Below the pieces are notes generated by a model, which searched no databases, was not told the origin of the DNA, and worked only from the letters and a program-made list of their open reading frames with translations. Of a stretch of 64,000 nucleotides of DNA, positions 49,626 through 60,303 are shown one piece after another. Made by a program: the position numbers and the translations under genes. Within the stretch, counting starts at the first letter, position 1, and every line of letters begins with the position of its first letter. The stretch comes from Stieleria maiorica (GTDB lineage: Bacteria > Planctomycetota > Planctomycetia > Pirellulales > Pirellulaceae). The DNA lies in NCBI RefSeq assembly GCF_008035925.1, contig NZ_CP036264.1:9644123-9708122 (forward strand). Direction: 5' to 3'.

Positions 49626-49889
49626 TCAAGAAGCTCGGAATCGGCGAAATACCCGATTGGGTTTTGCTCTGATTGGCACAGCAAGCTGGCGCCGCCAGAG
49701 CCAACGGCCGTCGCTGTCGGTCACGCCTTGCTCATCGACCGACACGATCCGATTGTCACTGATCGCGACGCGATAGACGTACGGCGCCAAGTACTTCAGA
49801 ACGGCCCGACCATCACGGACCGGTTTGATGTTCACGCCCCAGTCGAATTTGAAATTTATGGTGCTTGCTTGGATCGTGGGCGGGATCAT
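49626..49889 (-). pseudogene. IS91-family transposase remnant
   Basis: 87 open residues. The segment MIPPTIQ ... DGRAVLKYLAPYVYRVAISDNRIVSVDEQGVT matches, from memory, the conserved block of IS91/ISCR Y2 transposases (LKYLxxYxxRVAISNxRI). After EQGVT the similarity is lost, which points to a frameshift or deletion. The two-tyrosine catalytic block and the element ends are not present. Only a fragment of an originally ~400-residue gene remains. The reading is by motif likeness and should be confirmed by a protein search. Confidence 0.6.
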
Positions 49890-50160
49890 TCGCGATTCGA
49901 CACCGTCGTTGGACGCAGCACGTAGTGATTATCGTCAGCGTTGAGTGTCACGATTCGCACATGGTTTTGAATCGCAGAGTCGCAGAGGACGCAGAGGACG
50001 CAGAGATACGGAATTGAGTGCATCATCCTCTGCGCTCTCTGCGCCTCTGCGTTTTTAATCTCTCGCCCTGCGTTCGTCTTTGGTACGCCGATCCGTTGCC
50101 ACCCATCAACGAACGGCGAACACATGAAGCAAGACTACTAGCAAATTCATGGAACGCATC
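49853..50160 (+). repeat. Long diverged duplication, copy 1, with CGCAGAG palindrome and GTTGCCACC element
   Basis: Corresponds to 51654-51948 in the same order: a segment with ATGGTGC and CATTCGCGATTCG, then ATTGCCAGCGTTG-like sequence, then TTTTGAATCGCAGAG, a palindrome (CGCAGAG ... CTCTGCG, 49973-50052), and finally the GTTGCCACCCATCAACG element (copy B, 50095-50160). Non-coding. Confidence 0.75.
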
Positions 50161-50208
50161 AACGGGGGCAGGCATCTTGGATGAATGAGTGGCCAGCCTT
50201 GGGGGAGT

Positions 50209-50306
50209 GGTCGAAAAATCAGCAAGCAATTGGCTTCATTTTTTAACCCTCCCATTTTTTGACCACCTCGCCTTCCAATTCATATGCTGTTGCACCGCCA
50301 AGGCGG
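50209..50306 (+). repeat. Dispersed AAAAATCAGCAA...CTCCCATTTTTT repeat, copy 1
   Basis: Matches 51449-51546 in the same orientation: AAAAATCAGCAA, CTCCCATTTTTT, ACCA, CTCGCCTTCCAATTCA-like and CACCGCCA blocks keep order and spacing. Non-coding. The rest of 50307-50695 holds no supported gene. Confidence 0.7.
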
Positions 50307-50611
50307 TTGGACTTAAGGCAATCGCCAGCTTCTTAGATTTCCTGACCGCAGGGTCGTCGGCGTTGGATTTCGACCGACGTCTTGGTTCCTCGTGGCCCAG
50401 CGATTGATCGATCGGCGCGCGGCTTCCCCGTCGCGGGCGTCATCTGGTCCGAGGGGTTCTTCTTTGACTAATAGACGGAACCGACCGAACGGGAGGCACC
50501 CCGATCCTTGAACGTCGGGCGGCGTGGGACCGAGAAACTGGCACGCTGCACCAGGATCGGTTCTAATTCAGCGGCGCGACCGGCCCACCTGAAGGTCGAT
50601 AAAGTTCTCAC

Positions 50612-50662
50612 GCACGATCTATCCCCGCTGCGACGCATGCTCGGACAGATCGCAAATCGTTC
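50612..50662 (+). repeat. GATCTATCC inverted-repeat element, copy 2
   Basis: GCACGATCTATCCC at 50612 and GGACAGATCGCAAATCGTTC at 50643-50662; one mismatch in the right arm compared with copy 1 at 49111-49160. It lies 34 bp before the GTG of the secreted protein gene. Confidence 0.65.
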
Positions 50663-50695
50663 TCTGGTCGAATTGAATCCATTCGAGGTGTTGCT

Positions 50696-51187
50696 GTGAT
50701 TCGTCATCTCTCTCAAGCGATCTGTTGTCTTGTTGTTTTTGCGTTCCTTTGTACACCTACACTCGGCAACGAATCAGAGGAGCAAGACGCGTGGATCTGC
50801 TTCCTTGAGATGCCAGAAAAAACCGATGCCAAACAGAGAGTTTACGTTCAAGCGACACTCAACCTGGACCCCAAGGTCTTGAAAGTGATGTCGGCATTCG
50901 TTGATCGAGCGTTGACTCAATCGACGTTACTTTTGTCGTACGGCGATTCTGATGTGGGGGTTCTTACGGAACGATTCTTCGTTGCCAAACTCACGGGTAA
51001 AGAAATCACCATTGCCACCCGTTCGTTATTGTCCGAGGAATTGAGCCGTCTGCTCACGAAACAATTGACTCGGATGGGATACGAAGTTGAAGTCGTTGCA
51101 CCGGAACGTTTGCTGCTTCGGACCAACGCGTCTGAAAAACGTACAGCCGAATTCATCATCCCGTTCCGCAAAGCTTCTACGCGTTAG
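50696..51187 (+). CDS. Secreted protein of unknown function
   Basis: 163 residues. The GTG start at 50696 has GAGG seven bases upstream. A clear signal peptide (LSQAICCLVVFAFLCTPTLG, cleaved near residue 24) precedes an acidic-to-basic mature domain: VYVQATLNLDPKVLKVMSAFVDRAL, ERFFVAKLTGKEITIATRSLLSEELSRLL and EVEVVAPERLLLRTNASEK. No family recognised and no lipobox. It is an isolated gene in the accessory stretch, preceded by the GATCTATCC element. Confidence 0.7.
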   Translation: MIRHLSQAICCLVVFAFLCTPTLGNESEEQDAWICFLEMPEKTDAKQRVYVQATLNLDPKVLKVMSAFVDRALTQSTLLLSYGDSDVGVLTERFFVAKLTGKEITIATRSLLSEELSRLLTKQLTRMGYEVEVVAPERLLLRTNASEKRTAEFIIPFRKASTR

Positions 51188-51448
51188 GTGCGGCACTCCC
51201 GCGTGAGCTGCCCTTCGGCAAACGACTCCAGAGGACAGCCCCAAATCCGCAATCAATTTGGCCCACGGATGACAGAGCGGTCCCACGGATGAAAAGCAGC
51301 CTCGGATCCGCGGGGACGCGCTAGCACCTGTGGGTCATTTTCGTTGTCGCACTCGTCGGGGACACGCCATGATTCAAGCGGACGTTGTACCTGCTATCGA
51401 ATTCATGGCATGTCCCGATCGTGAGGAGTGGGGGTCAAAAAATTGGTT

Positions 51449-51546
51449 GGTCAAAAAATCAGCAATAAACCGGCACCGTCTTTTGAGCCTCCCATTTTTT
51501 TACCATCTCTCCTTCCGATCCACGTCCTGCTCCACCGCCAGGGTGG
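51449..51546 (+). repeat. Dispersed AAAAATCAGCAA...CTCCCATTTTTT repeat, copy 2
   Basis: Second copy of 50209-50306, same orientation, with blocks AAAAAATCAGCAA, CTCCCATTTTTTTACCA, CTCCTTCCGATCCA and CACCGCCA. Non-coding. Confidence 0.7.
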
Positions 51547-51610
51547 AGAAAAAGGGTCAGGGCCCGTTTTGGGTGACTGGGTGGTTGTAAGCGGGTAGCG
51601 GAACGCAATT

Positions 51611-51667
51611 GGTGCCACCCATCAAGTTTTCGGACAACGCGCGACTGCTAACAAATCCATGGTGCCC
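51611..51667 (+). repeat. Dispersed GTTGCCACCCATCAACG repeat, copy C (degenerate)
   Basis: GGTGCCACCCATCAAG, then GACAACGCGCGACTGCTA and ACAAATCCATGG, a decayed version of copies A and D. It directly precedes the long duplication copy 2. Confidence 0.6.
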
Positions 51668-51948
51668 ACTTGAATAGTGGGTGACATCATTCGCGATTCG
51701 GCGCCCGTGATTGAACGCATCGCTTAGAAATCATTGCCAGCGTTGGATGGCACCACTCGCAAATGATTTTGAATCGCAGAGGCGCAGAGATACGGAATTG
51801 AGCGTCTTATCCTCTGCGCTCTCTGCGCCTCAGCGTTTTAATCTCTCCCCCTTGCCTTCGTCTTTGATGCGCCGATCTGTTGCCACCCATCAACGTGCGG
51901 CGAACGCTCGACGCGAGACTGCAAGCAATTCCATGTGGTAGCGATTGA
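51654..51948 (+). repeat. Long diverged duplication, copy 2, with CGCAGAG palindrome and GTTGCCACC element (copy D)
   Basis: Corresponds to 49853-50160. Contains TTTTGAATCGCAGAGGCGC, the palindrome partner CTCTGCGCCTCAGCG near 51817-51835, GCCTTCGTCTTTGATGCGCC and the GTTGCCACCCATCAACGTGC element at 51879-51948. Same orientation as copy 1. Confidence 0.75.
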
Positions 51949-52045
51949 TTCGTGGGTAGCACCATTCGGGGTGTTACCCAGGCTTCCTCCACACGGTCGG
52001 TCGCCCTTGAGCAGTTGCCCTCGTCGAGGCTTTCTCCCTAAATGT

Positions 52046-52126
52046 GTAGCGGAAGCCGCCAAGGCTTTCGTCTCGCAGCAGTTCACACGGGAAAAGCCGA
52101 AATTTTTGGCGAATTCCGCTACCACA
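52046..52126. repeat. Inverted repeat with GTAGCGGAA ends
   Basis: Left arm GTAGCGGAAGCCGCCAAGG at 52046 and right arm ending TTGGCGAATTCCGCTAC near 52107-52123 are inverted copies of the GTAGCGGAA element also seen singly at 20717 and as an outer pair at 28692. Here the pair encloses ~45 bases, resembling a miniature element. Confidence 0.7.
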
Positions 52127-52491
52127 GACGACTTTCACCCCATCACAATCATGCCCGTGCCGGGCGTACCCAGGTGTTGCATCGAAGCACGGGTGGTGCG
52201 TTTGTTGAGAATTGAGAGTTTGACTTCTCGTGCTCGGTGAACCCCACCGTTCCGCCACTGGTAACGCGGTATTCTCCTCTGATGTCTGAACAGAACGCTT
52301 CAAAGAGCACCGTCCGCATCGCGACAACATCTATCGCCGAGGCAGGGCGACGGGGATGCACCATCCGCCGATCATGGTGATCGCTCCACCTCCAATTCAA
52401 GCGACCGAGGGACCGATCGCCGCTAAGCGGCCTGCCCCCAGGTAGTTTCACCGCGGGGTGAACGTTGGCGGATCCGCAGGTGGCCGAGTTT

Positions 52492-52836
52492 TCAACCGAC
52501 CAGGGCGTCGATTTCATTCACCAGGATGTTGAGGTCGGGCTGGATCGCCGAATGCACCGACACGACGGTGGATTCGTCGCCGGCGCGGGCGGCGTCGATC
52601 AGCGGTTGTAGCTCACAGGTGGGTTCGCCGGTTTCGAAGGTACTCAACAGACCTTTGAGCGCATGGCCGACGCGGGCTGCTTCGGCGAGTTCGGATTGTT
52701 TGACGTGGTCGTCCAATTGGGACATCAATCCGGGCGCGTCTTCGGCGGCGATCTTCGCCAACATCTCCAAGATTTCCTCGTCGCCGGCGACTCGCACGAG
52801 GGCATCGGAGAAGCGCTGTCGTTGAGATTCATTCAT
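52492..52836 (-). CDS. HPt histidine phosphotransfer protein
   Basis: 114 residues, all helical. The phosphorylated His is expected at residue 58 in ARVGHALKGLLSTFETGEP, which matches the HPt signature (AHxLKG). It would relay phosphate from the receiver domain of the hybrid kinase to a response regulator. It starts nine bases after the stop of the sigma-54 activator gene and is the last gene of the phosphorelay cluster. Confidence 0.88.
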   Translation of the reverse strand: MNESQRQRFSDALVRVAGDEEILEMLAKIAAEDAPGLMSQLDDHVKQSELAEAARVGHALKGLLSTFETGEPTCELQPLIDAARAGDESTVVSVHSAIQPDLNILVNEIDALVG

Positions 52837-52845
52837 CGTCTTCGG

Positions 52846-54372
52846 TTACTCCTCGACCAGAACGTCGCTTTTGAGCACGATGTTGTACGAGTTGATTCGG
52901 TCTCGCAGTTTTCCTCGTGTGATTCCCAACATCTCTGCCGCTTGGCTCTGGTTTCCGTCGGTCGCTTGCAACACTTTCAGGATGACGTACCGTTCCATGT
53001 ACTCCATCGCTTCGGCGTAGATATTGGTCGAACGTTCATTCAGCAAACGCTGCACCAATTGAGGCAATTGACTGCCGGCGACGGACTCTGGTTTCGGCGC
53101 CGCATCGTCACGGGGCGTCTTTTCGGCCACCGAAACGGAGCCGGTAATCTCATCGGGAAGGGTGTCGGGGGTGATGACCGGCATCACGGTGTCCAGCACG
53201 CAGCGACGGATGACGGCGCGTAGCTGTCGGACGTTGCCGGGCCAGACATAGGCGGTCAGCAGATCGACCGCTTCGGGGGAAAGCCCCTCCAGATCGGGTT
53301 TATTGAACTCCTTCTTGGCCTGTGCGAGAAAGAACCGGATCAGCGACGGCACATCGCTCAAACGATCGCGCAGCGGCGGCAATTCGATCGTCACCCCGTT
53401 GAGACGGTACAGCAAATCTTCGCGGTAATCGCCGTCCTGGACCATCTGTTCCAGCGGCCGGTTGGTCGCCGCGATGATGCGGACATCGGTGGTCAGTTCT
53501 TTGTTACCGCCGACCCGCTCGAAGCGTTGTTCTTGCAGCACACGCAGCACTTTGGCCTGGACCGAGGGGGCCATGTCGCCGATCTCGTCCAGGAACAAGG
53601 TGCCGCCGTTACACTGTTCGAACTTCCCGATCCGGCGGCTTTCGGCACCGGTGAAGGCACCTTTTTCGTGGCCGAACAGTTCACTTTCGAGCAAATTGTC
53701 GGGCAACGCGGCACAGTTGACCGCCAGAAACGTCTCGTCGCTGCGATGGCTGTATTGGAACAACGCCCGCGCGACCAGCTCCTTTCCGGTCCCGCTTTCC
53801 CCGCGGATCAAAATCGGCACGTCCTGCTTGGCGACCTTTCCGATTGCTTTGAAAACGTCCAGCATGGCAGGTGATCGACCGATAAACAGCTCTGCCGACT
53901 GATCCCCCCCTTCGTCGTCGGCCGAGATGGCGACCGGCACGCTGCTGATCTGGCGTTGCTCGATCGCTTTTTCGACCAGATCACGCAACGGTTCGATGTG
54001 CAACGGCTTGGCGATGTAATCGAACGCGCCCAGCTGCATCGCTTCGATCGCGGTGTTGCTGGCCGCTTCGACCGTCATGAAGATCACGGGGATCCGACGA
54101 TCGTGTTCCCGGATTTCGCAGTAAACGGCCAATCCGTTCTGGTCGGGCAATTGGATATCCAACAACACCGCGTCATACGCCCCACGGCGCAACTCGGCCA
54201 GCCCATCGCCGGCACTGGCGGCGGTGGTGATGTCCGCGATCGGGGAGAGCGCCTTTTCCGCGAGCGCGAGAATGGTTCGGTCATCGTCAATGACTAAAAG
54301 GTTAGGCATCGCTTTGGACCACTTGGAAAGGAGGGTGGACGTCGGTTGGGGTAAAGTGGCGCCTGTTGGCAT
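52846..54372 (-). CDS. NtrC-type sigma-54-dependent response regulator
   Basis: 508 residues. The receiver domain (LLVIDDDRTILAL) has the phospho-acceptor Asp at residue 72 in AVLLDIQLPDQNG. The AAA+ domain has Walker A GESGTGKE, the sigma-54 contact loop GAFTGA and Walker B GGTLFLDEIGDM. The C-terminal Fis-type HTH reads NQSQAAEMLGITRGKLRDRI. It activates sigma-54 promoters when phosphorylated. ATG 54372 is preceded by GGTGATC, complementary to the 16S tail; ATG 54309 (21 residues later) begins exactly at the receiver domain and lacks such a site. It lies 103 bp after the hybrid kinase gene. Confidence 0.93.
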   Translation of the reverse strand: MPTGATLPQPTSTLLSKWSKAMPNLLVIDDDRTILALAEKALSPIADITTAASAGDGLAELRRGAYDAVLLDIQLPDQNGLAVYCEIREHDRRIPVIFMTVEAASNTAIEAMQLGAFDYIAKPLHIEPLRDLVEKAIEQRQISSVPVAISADDEGGDQSAELFIGRSPAMLDVFKAIGKVAKQDVPILIRGESGTGKELVARALFQYSHRSDETFLAVNCAALPDNLLESELFGHEKGAFTGAESRRIGKFEQCNGGTLFLDEIGDMAPSVQAKVLRVLQEQRFERVGGNKELTTDVRIIAATNRPLEQMVQDGDYREDLLYRLNGVTIELPPLRDRLSDVPSLIRFFLAQAKKEFNKPDLEGLSPEAVDLLTAYVWPGNVRQLRAVIRRCVLDTVMPVITPDTLPDEITGSVSVAEKTPRDDAAPKPESVAGSQLPQLVQRLLNERSTNIYAEAMEYMERYVILKVLQATDGNQSQAAEMLGITRGKLRDRINSYNIVLKSDVLVEE

Positions 54373-54475
54373 CGGAGATCACCTAAACAAAAAAATATCG
54401 TCGCGGTAGCGGTTTGTCGATCGGAGTGGTCGCTGATCAAGCAAAACGCGGGCCAAACGCGACCGGATCGCGGGA

Positions 54476-56971
<2,496 letters not shown>

Positions 56972-57114
56972 TCCACGTTTCCCCAGAAGAATCTTGGGCG
57001 ATGAAGCAGGGAAACCCCGACCGACCTGACCTCAAACGCACGCCCACTGTGCTGCCCCGCATCTGCAGATTGAATGCACTGAGATTGAATGCGTTGGGCA
57101 CGACACCGTCAATC

Positions 57115-57136
57115 AGGTGCCGTCAATCAGGCACCT
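57115..57136. repeat. Small hairpin upstream of the hybrid kinase gene
   Basis: AGGTGCC-GTCAATCA-GGCACCT, a perfect 7-bp stem, 144 bp upstream of the kinase start. The neighbouring direct repeats GATTGAATGC and CCGTCAATCAGG suggest local duplication. Possible operator or terminator. Confidence 0.5.
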
Positions 57137-57198
57137 GGGGGATCGCGATCAAGAACTCACAATGGTCCGGGTGGGTGATCGAGACACGCTACACAGAA

Positions 57199-57387
57199 TC
57201 AGCCTTCCGCCACAGCTACGGACTCGGCCTCCGTTTCGACAGTGTCATCATCGTGTCGTTGCGTCGTCAACTCCTCGGAATCGACCGCTTCTAGAAGTTC
57301 GACTTGATCGACACGTTTTGGGCCGACCAAAGGAAAACAAACACCGTGGTTGGTTTGAATCAGGGGAGGATGGTTGCAGGTGTCCAT
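57199..57387 (-). CDS. Possible small acidic protein
   Basis: 62 residues from the ATG at 57387, which has GGAG nine bases upstream. It reads MDTCNHPPLIQTNHGVCFPL and then a strongly acidic tail (VELLEAVDSEELTTQRHDDD ... EAESVAVAEG). Not recognised. It precedes the hybrid kinase on the same strand by about 230 bp. Short length and lack of family make this tentative; the remainder of 57000-57640 holds no other candidate. Confidence 0.35.
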   Translation of the reverse strand: MDTCNHPPLIQTNHGVCFPLVGPKRVDQVELLEAVDSEELTTQRHDDDTVETEAESVAVAEG

Positions 57388-57640
57388 CGAAGAAATGCTC
57401 CGAGCGAAATTGCAGTCAAGGATGAAAAAAAGAACAATGATCTCATCAGAGTGCAAACGGCGCGCCCATCATGTGACGACGGCGACAGACGCGCGAACGC
57501 AATGGGACACACGCATCGCGACGGTTCGAAAACGATCAGCTCGTTGGGGATCGCAACAATCACTGGCCGCTGATCGACCAGGCTGGACGAAAACGAGCCA
57601 GTGTGGGCGTGGTCGGCCCCCGTCCCCGGCAGCCGCGTGG

Positions 57641-59200
57641 TTATCCGTTGGCCAGATGCTCGTCCGTTTGCGCCGGCGGCAGGTAATGATCGACGCGCAA
57701 ATCGGTGACCTGCACTCGTGCGCTTTCGACACAAAAACCGAGTGCGCCGTGTGTGAACGTCTGGTCGGCCAAAGAAAGCCTGACGCGTCCGCCGATGGAG
57801 ACCTCGAGGTAACTGCCGTAGGCCAACACTTTAATTTCGGCTTCGCCACGCTGCTTTTGTTCCCAGAAGGCCGACTGAATGGAGCGGAACTGCATCATCT
57901 CTTCACCGCTGCCATCGGGGCCGCTTCCCCAAGCTCGCAGCTGCGCGACGCCTTTGAACAGGTCCAGCGAAAGGTAGTAGCCGTCGTGCGTTTGGCGATC
58001 GAGACGGAAGACCAGCCCGCATTTGCCCTCGCTGAGCATCTTTAACGAGGCCTGAAGGCGAAAACAACGGAACGATTCGCGCAGCGCAAAGATCTGAAAT
58101 CCACACCCGCAATGCAGCTCCAGGGCATCGCTGGCGGGTCGCTCCAACGCGCCTTCGCGTTGATCCTTCAACGGACCGTCCATGTCCAACGAAGCCGGGC
58201 GATCGATTACGGATTGGAACCCTTCGAAGGTGTGCACGTGCAGCTGACCGGATTCGCAGCGTGAAAGTCGTTTGGGTGGCGGCATCAGATTGTTGGACAA
58301 CCGGTCGGCGGCCCCGGGGGTGAAGAAATTCCAAAGCAACAGACCGCGATCATCCTGACAGACTCGGCCGGCATAGTTCCCCTCGGCAAGCAGCACGTTG
58401 TCCGCATAACTTCTCCACGGAGCATCGATCTGGGTGGTGTGCCAGTAACGTATCTTGGCATCTTCACGCATGCTGCCGACCAAATAATATTCGCCGTCGA
58501 TCTTGAACAGGTTGGGGACTTCGACGTCGTCATACAATCCCGGATGATGCAGCGGCGGCCGCGCTTCGAACCGGTTCGGTGCGGTCTCTTCCATCACGGC
58601 AACGCAGCCACGCCGGACGACCGGCCCGTGGTTGACGCGGCCGGCGGCCAACAACCAACCCCGTTTCCCCTCGCGATAATAAAACGGATCGCGCCACGAC
58701 AGCCAGTGCCGCCCTTCATTGAATTCCGCTTCATAATACCGACCGTCGGGATCGAGCGGAAAGCAACTCGATGCGTCGTATTCGAACGGAGGTTGAGCCG
58801 GCCGTCCGGGAAGATCATACGGCAGTGCCGAGCGTCCGTCTTTCCAGCTGACCGGGGCTTTTCGCCACGTGTAAAGATCGTCACTTTCGGCCATCCCGAT
58901 CCGCTGTTTTTGTCCGTGATCGCGACGTGAAAGCCCGGTGTAGAACATCCGCCACGAACCCTGTCGATGAGGATTGGGTGACACGTGGATCGTCCACAAC
59001 ATCGAATCGTCCCACGATCCGGGGTGCCCGAGGAACAACGCGTTTTCCACGCGCCGCCAGTTCATACAGTTATCACTGACCGCGTGTGCAATGAAGTCAT
59101 GGTTGGGCAGCACCAGATGGAACAGGTGATAGATGCCATCGTGATACAGGACGTCAACGTCGCCGAGCGTCTTGCGGGAACCGGACGTTTCAGAGTACAT
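57641..59200 (-). CDS. Five-bladed beta-propeller glycosidase-like protein (GH32/GH43 type)
   Basis: 519 residues without a signal peptide, so probably cytoplasmic. Propeller motifs: DVDVLYHDGIYHLFHLVLPN near the start (putative catalytic Asp), SWDDSMLWTIHV, HWLSWRDPFYYREGKRGW (RDP motif) and DDVEVPNLFKIDGEYYLV (EVPN, putative catalytic Glu). A C-terminal beta-sandwich (about 350-510, LKMLSEGKCGLVFRLD, YYLSLDLFKGVAQLRAWG) is as in GH32. It should hydrolyse a beta-fructoside or related glycoside, but substrate cannot be told. Single gene, ATG 59200. Confidence 0.78.
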   Translation of the reverse strand: MYSETSGSRKTLGDVDVLYHDGIYHLFHLVLPNHDFIAHAVSDNCMNWRRVENALFLGHPGSWDDSMLWTIHVSPNPHRQGSWRMFYTGLSRRDHGQKQRIGMAESDDLYTWRKAPVSWKDGRSALPYDLPGRPAQPPFEYDASSCFPLDPDGRYYEAEFNEGRHWLSWRDPFYYREGKRGWLLAAGRVNHGPVVRRGCVAVMEETAPNRFEARPPLHHPGLYDDVEVPNLFKIDGEYYLVGSMREDAKIRYWHTTQIDAPWRSYADNVLLAEGNYAGRVCQDDRGLLLWNFFTPGAADRLSNNLMPPPKRLSRCESGQLHVHTFEGFQSVIDRPASLDMDGPLKDQREGALERPASDALELHCGCGFQIFALRESFRCFRLQASLKMLSEGKCGLVFRLDRQTHDGYYLSLDLFKGVAQLRAWGSGPDGSGEEMMQFRSIQSAFWEQKQRGEAEIKVLAYGSYLEVSIGGRVRLSLADQTFTHGALGFCVESARVQVTDLRVDHYLPPAQTDEHLANG

Positions 59201-59307
59201 GGCGGATCACTCGGTGTGGGATCGGCTTCCAGCGTGTCAATGCAGCATCAACTGGGCCGAAAGCCCTTTTCCAACGATCTCCGCCTGACTTGATCCATTA
59301 TGCGCGA

Positions 59308-59598
59308 TTACGGCTTCAACTTCCAACCGACGATGACCCCCAGCCCGAACGCCCAGCAAGCGGCGACATCCGGGTGGTCCTTGGCGTAGTCCTTCGCCAG
59401 ACTGAACAGGTCTTTGGCGGGCTCTCGGACGTAATGCTGGGCGGCGTCTTGGCCAATTTCCATCGCGCCGGCGGCGACCCGATGGGCGGTCTGGCGAGCT
59501 TGGTTGGAGACACCACCGTTGTCATGCGAGCTGTGGTTGCTCGAGTCGGTTGACGCAGCGTCGGAGGTGGCGGACCGGGAAGTCGTTTTGTCGGACAT
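59308..59598 (-). CDS. Small DUF883-like membrane-associated protein
   Basis: 96 residues from the ATG at 59598, which has GAGGT about seven bases upstream. A Ser/Thr-rich start is followed by an amphipathic helix (QARQTAHRVAAGAMEIGQDAAQHYVREPAKDLFSLAKDY) and a short C-terminal hydrophobic GxxxG-type helix (ACWAFGLGVIVGWKLKP), the layout of ElaB/YqjD-like proteins. Last gene of a five-gene run of small envelope proteins. Role in envelope stress inferred from family only. Confidence 0.7.
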   Translation of the reverse strand: MSDKTTSRSATSDAASTDSSNHSSHDNGGVSNQARQTAHRVAAGAMEIGQDAAQHYVREPAKDLFSLAKDYAKDHPDVAACWAFGLGVIVGWKLKP

Positions 59599-59602
59599 CA
59601 AT

Positions 59603-60103
59603 TTACCTCGGTGAATGTGGGGAAACAGTTTCTGAGTGGGGGTGGTAGCGGTGACCGTAACCGCTGTCGTCGGTAAATGACTCACGACGAAATTGATTTC
59701 GAGGTGAGGACCGGGGAGCGACCAACGTCGCCTTCAACCAACGCAGGTTCTCGGCAAATTCCGCCTTCGACTCACTCATCGCAGCGGATGCCGAATTGAG
59801 TGCCCGCAGCGCAATCAGAAGCAGGATCGCGACGAAAACCAACGTCGCACCGCCGAGCAGCAATAATGCGGCTCCAGTGGATAGCTGCGTCAACTCATCG
59901 AGCAAGAATCCGGCTCCCAACAGAGCCACCGTCAAACCGGTACCGGTCAACAGGATTGCGGTCATCGCGCAAGCGATCGCCTTTGCAACATTGCGCTTCG
60001 CAGCCTGTGAATCGACCGATAGCAGTTGAATTTGCAACTCCCAAAGGTCGACAAAGTCGCGGATCACTTTTTGAATACTGGATTGTTGTTGCATCACAAT
60101 CAC
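59603..60103 (-). CDS. Phage-holin-family (YqjE-like) membrane protein
   Basis: 166 residues. Cytoplasmic helix (VIRDFVDLWELQIQLLSVDSQAAKRN), two transmembrane helices (AIACAMTAILLTGTGLTVALLGAGFLL and GAALLLLGGATLVFVAILLLIALRAL) and a basic C-terminus, as in the holin superfamily III/YqjE proteins. Despite the family name no lysis role is implied. GTG 60103 overlaps the upstream stop by four bases (GTGA); ATG 60094 is an alternative. Within a run of small envelope genes. Confidence 0.72.
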   Translation of the reverse strand: MIVMQQQSSIQKVIRDFVDLWELQIQLLSVDSQAAKRNVAKAIACAMTAILLTGTGLTVALLGAGFLLDELTQLSTGAALLLLGGATLVFVAILLLIALRALNSASAAMSESKAEFAENLRWLKATLVAPRSSPRNQFRRESFTDDSGYGHRYHPHSETVSPHSPR

Positions 60104-60303
60104 CGCCGTTGACGTTTCACGAGCCAGCCGAGCGTCAGACCGACGGCGCCGGCCGCGGCCAGTGCCCAGGTGGGATGATCGGCGATCGTCTGCTGGATAA
60201 AACCAAGTTTTCCGCCTTGCGTCTGATCGCCGCCCGGCGGAAGATCGGCGTCGCCGCTGCGACGATCGTCGCGGGGGCGAGACGGGAGTGCTGGAGCAAT
60301 CAT
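60100..60303 (-). CDS. Small single-helix membrane protein
   Basis: 67 residues. A Pro/Arg/Asp-rich start, then one C-terminal helix with glycine spacing (HPTWALAAAGAVGLTLGWLVKRQRR), which resembles the C-terminal anchor of DUF883-like proteins. ATG 60303 overlaps the upstream stop by four bases (ATGA), and its own stop overlaps the next start. Not a named family. Confidence 0.7.
   Translation of the reverse strand: MIAPALPSRPRDDRRSGDADLPPGGDQTQGGKLGFIQQTIADHPTWALAAAGAVGLTLGWLVKRQRR

Larger units (their letters stand above)
51188..52491. other. Gene-free, repeat-rich region
   Basis: About 1.3 kb with no supported gene. It contains the repeat at 51449-51546, the GTTGCCACC copies C and D, the long duplication copy at 51654-51948 and an inverted pair with GTAGCGGAA ends at 52046-52126. 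The sequence 52180-52491 before the HPt gene stop shows nothing that I can name. Confidence 0.7.

Noticed and set aside
49965-50062. CRISPR-like array from repeated GCAGAG units
   Set aside because: The GCAGAG/GACGCAGAG units are short, overlapping and part of a palindrome, with no regular spacers and no cas genes in the window.
46012-52491. Integron cassette array with attC sites
   Set aside because: Small genes and hairpin repeats suggest it, but no integron integrase is present, and the hairpins (for example GATCTATCC/GGATAGATC) lack the RYYYAAC and GTTRRRY core sites.
57374-58045. 223-codon plus-strand frame across the glycosidase-like gene end
   Set aside because: It overlaps the well-supported minus-strand propeller gene and has no domain or ribosome site.
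59603-60103. Prophage holin, suggesting a phage remnant
   Set aside because: Neighbours are CsbD-like and DUF883-like stress proteins and no phage genes are present; the YqjE-like holin family is common in chromosomes.
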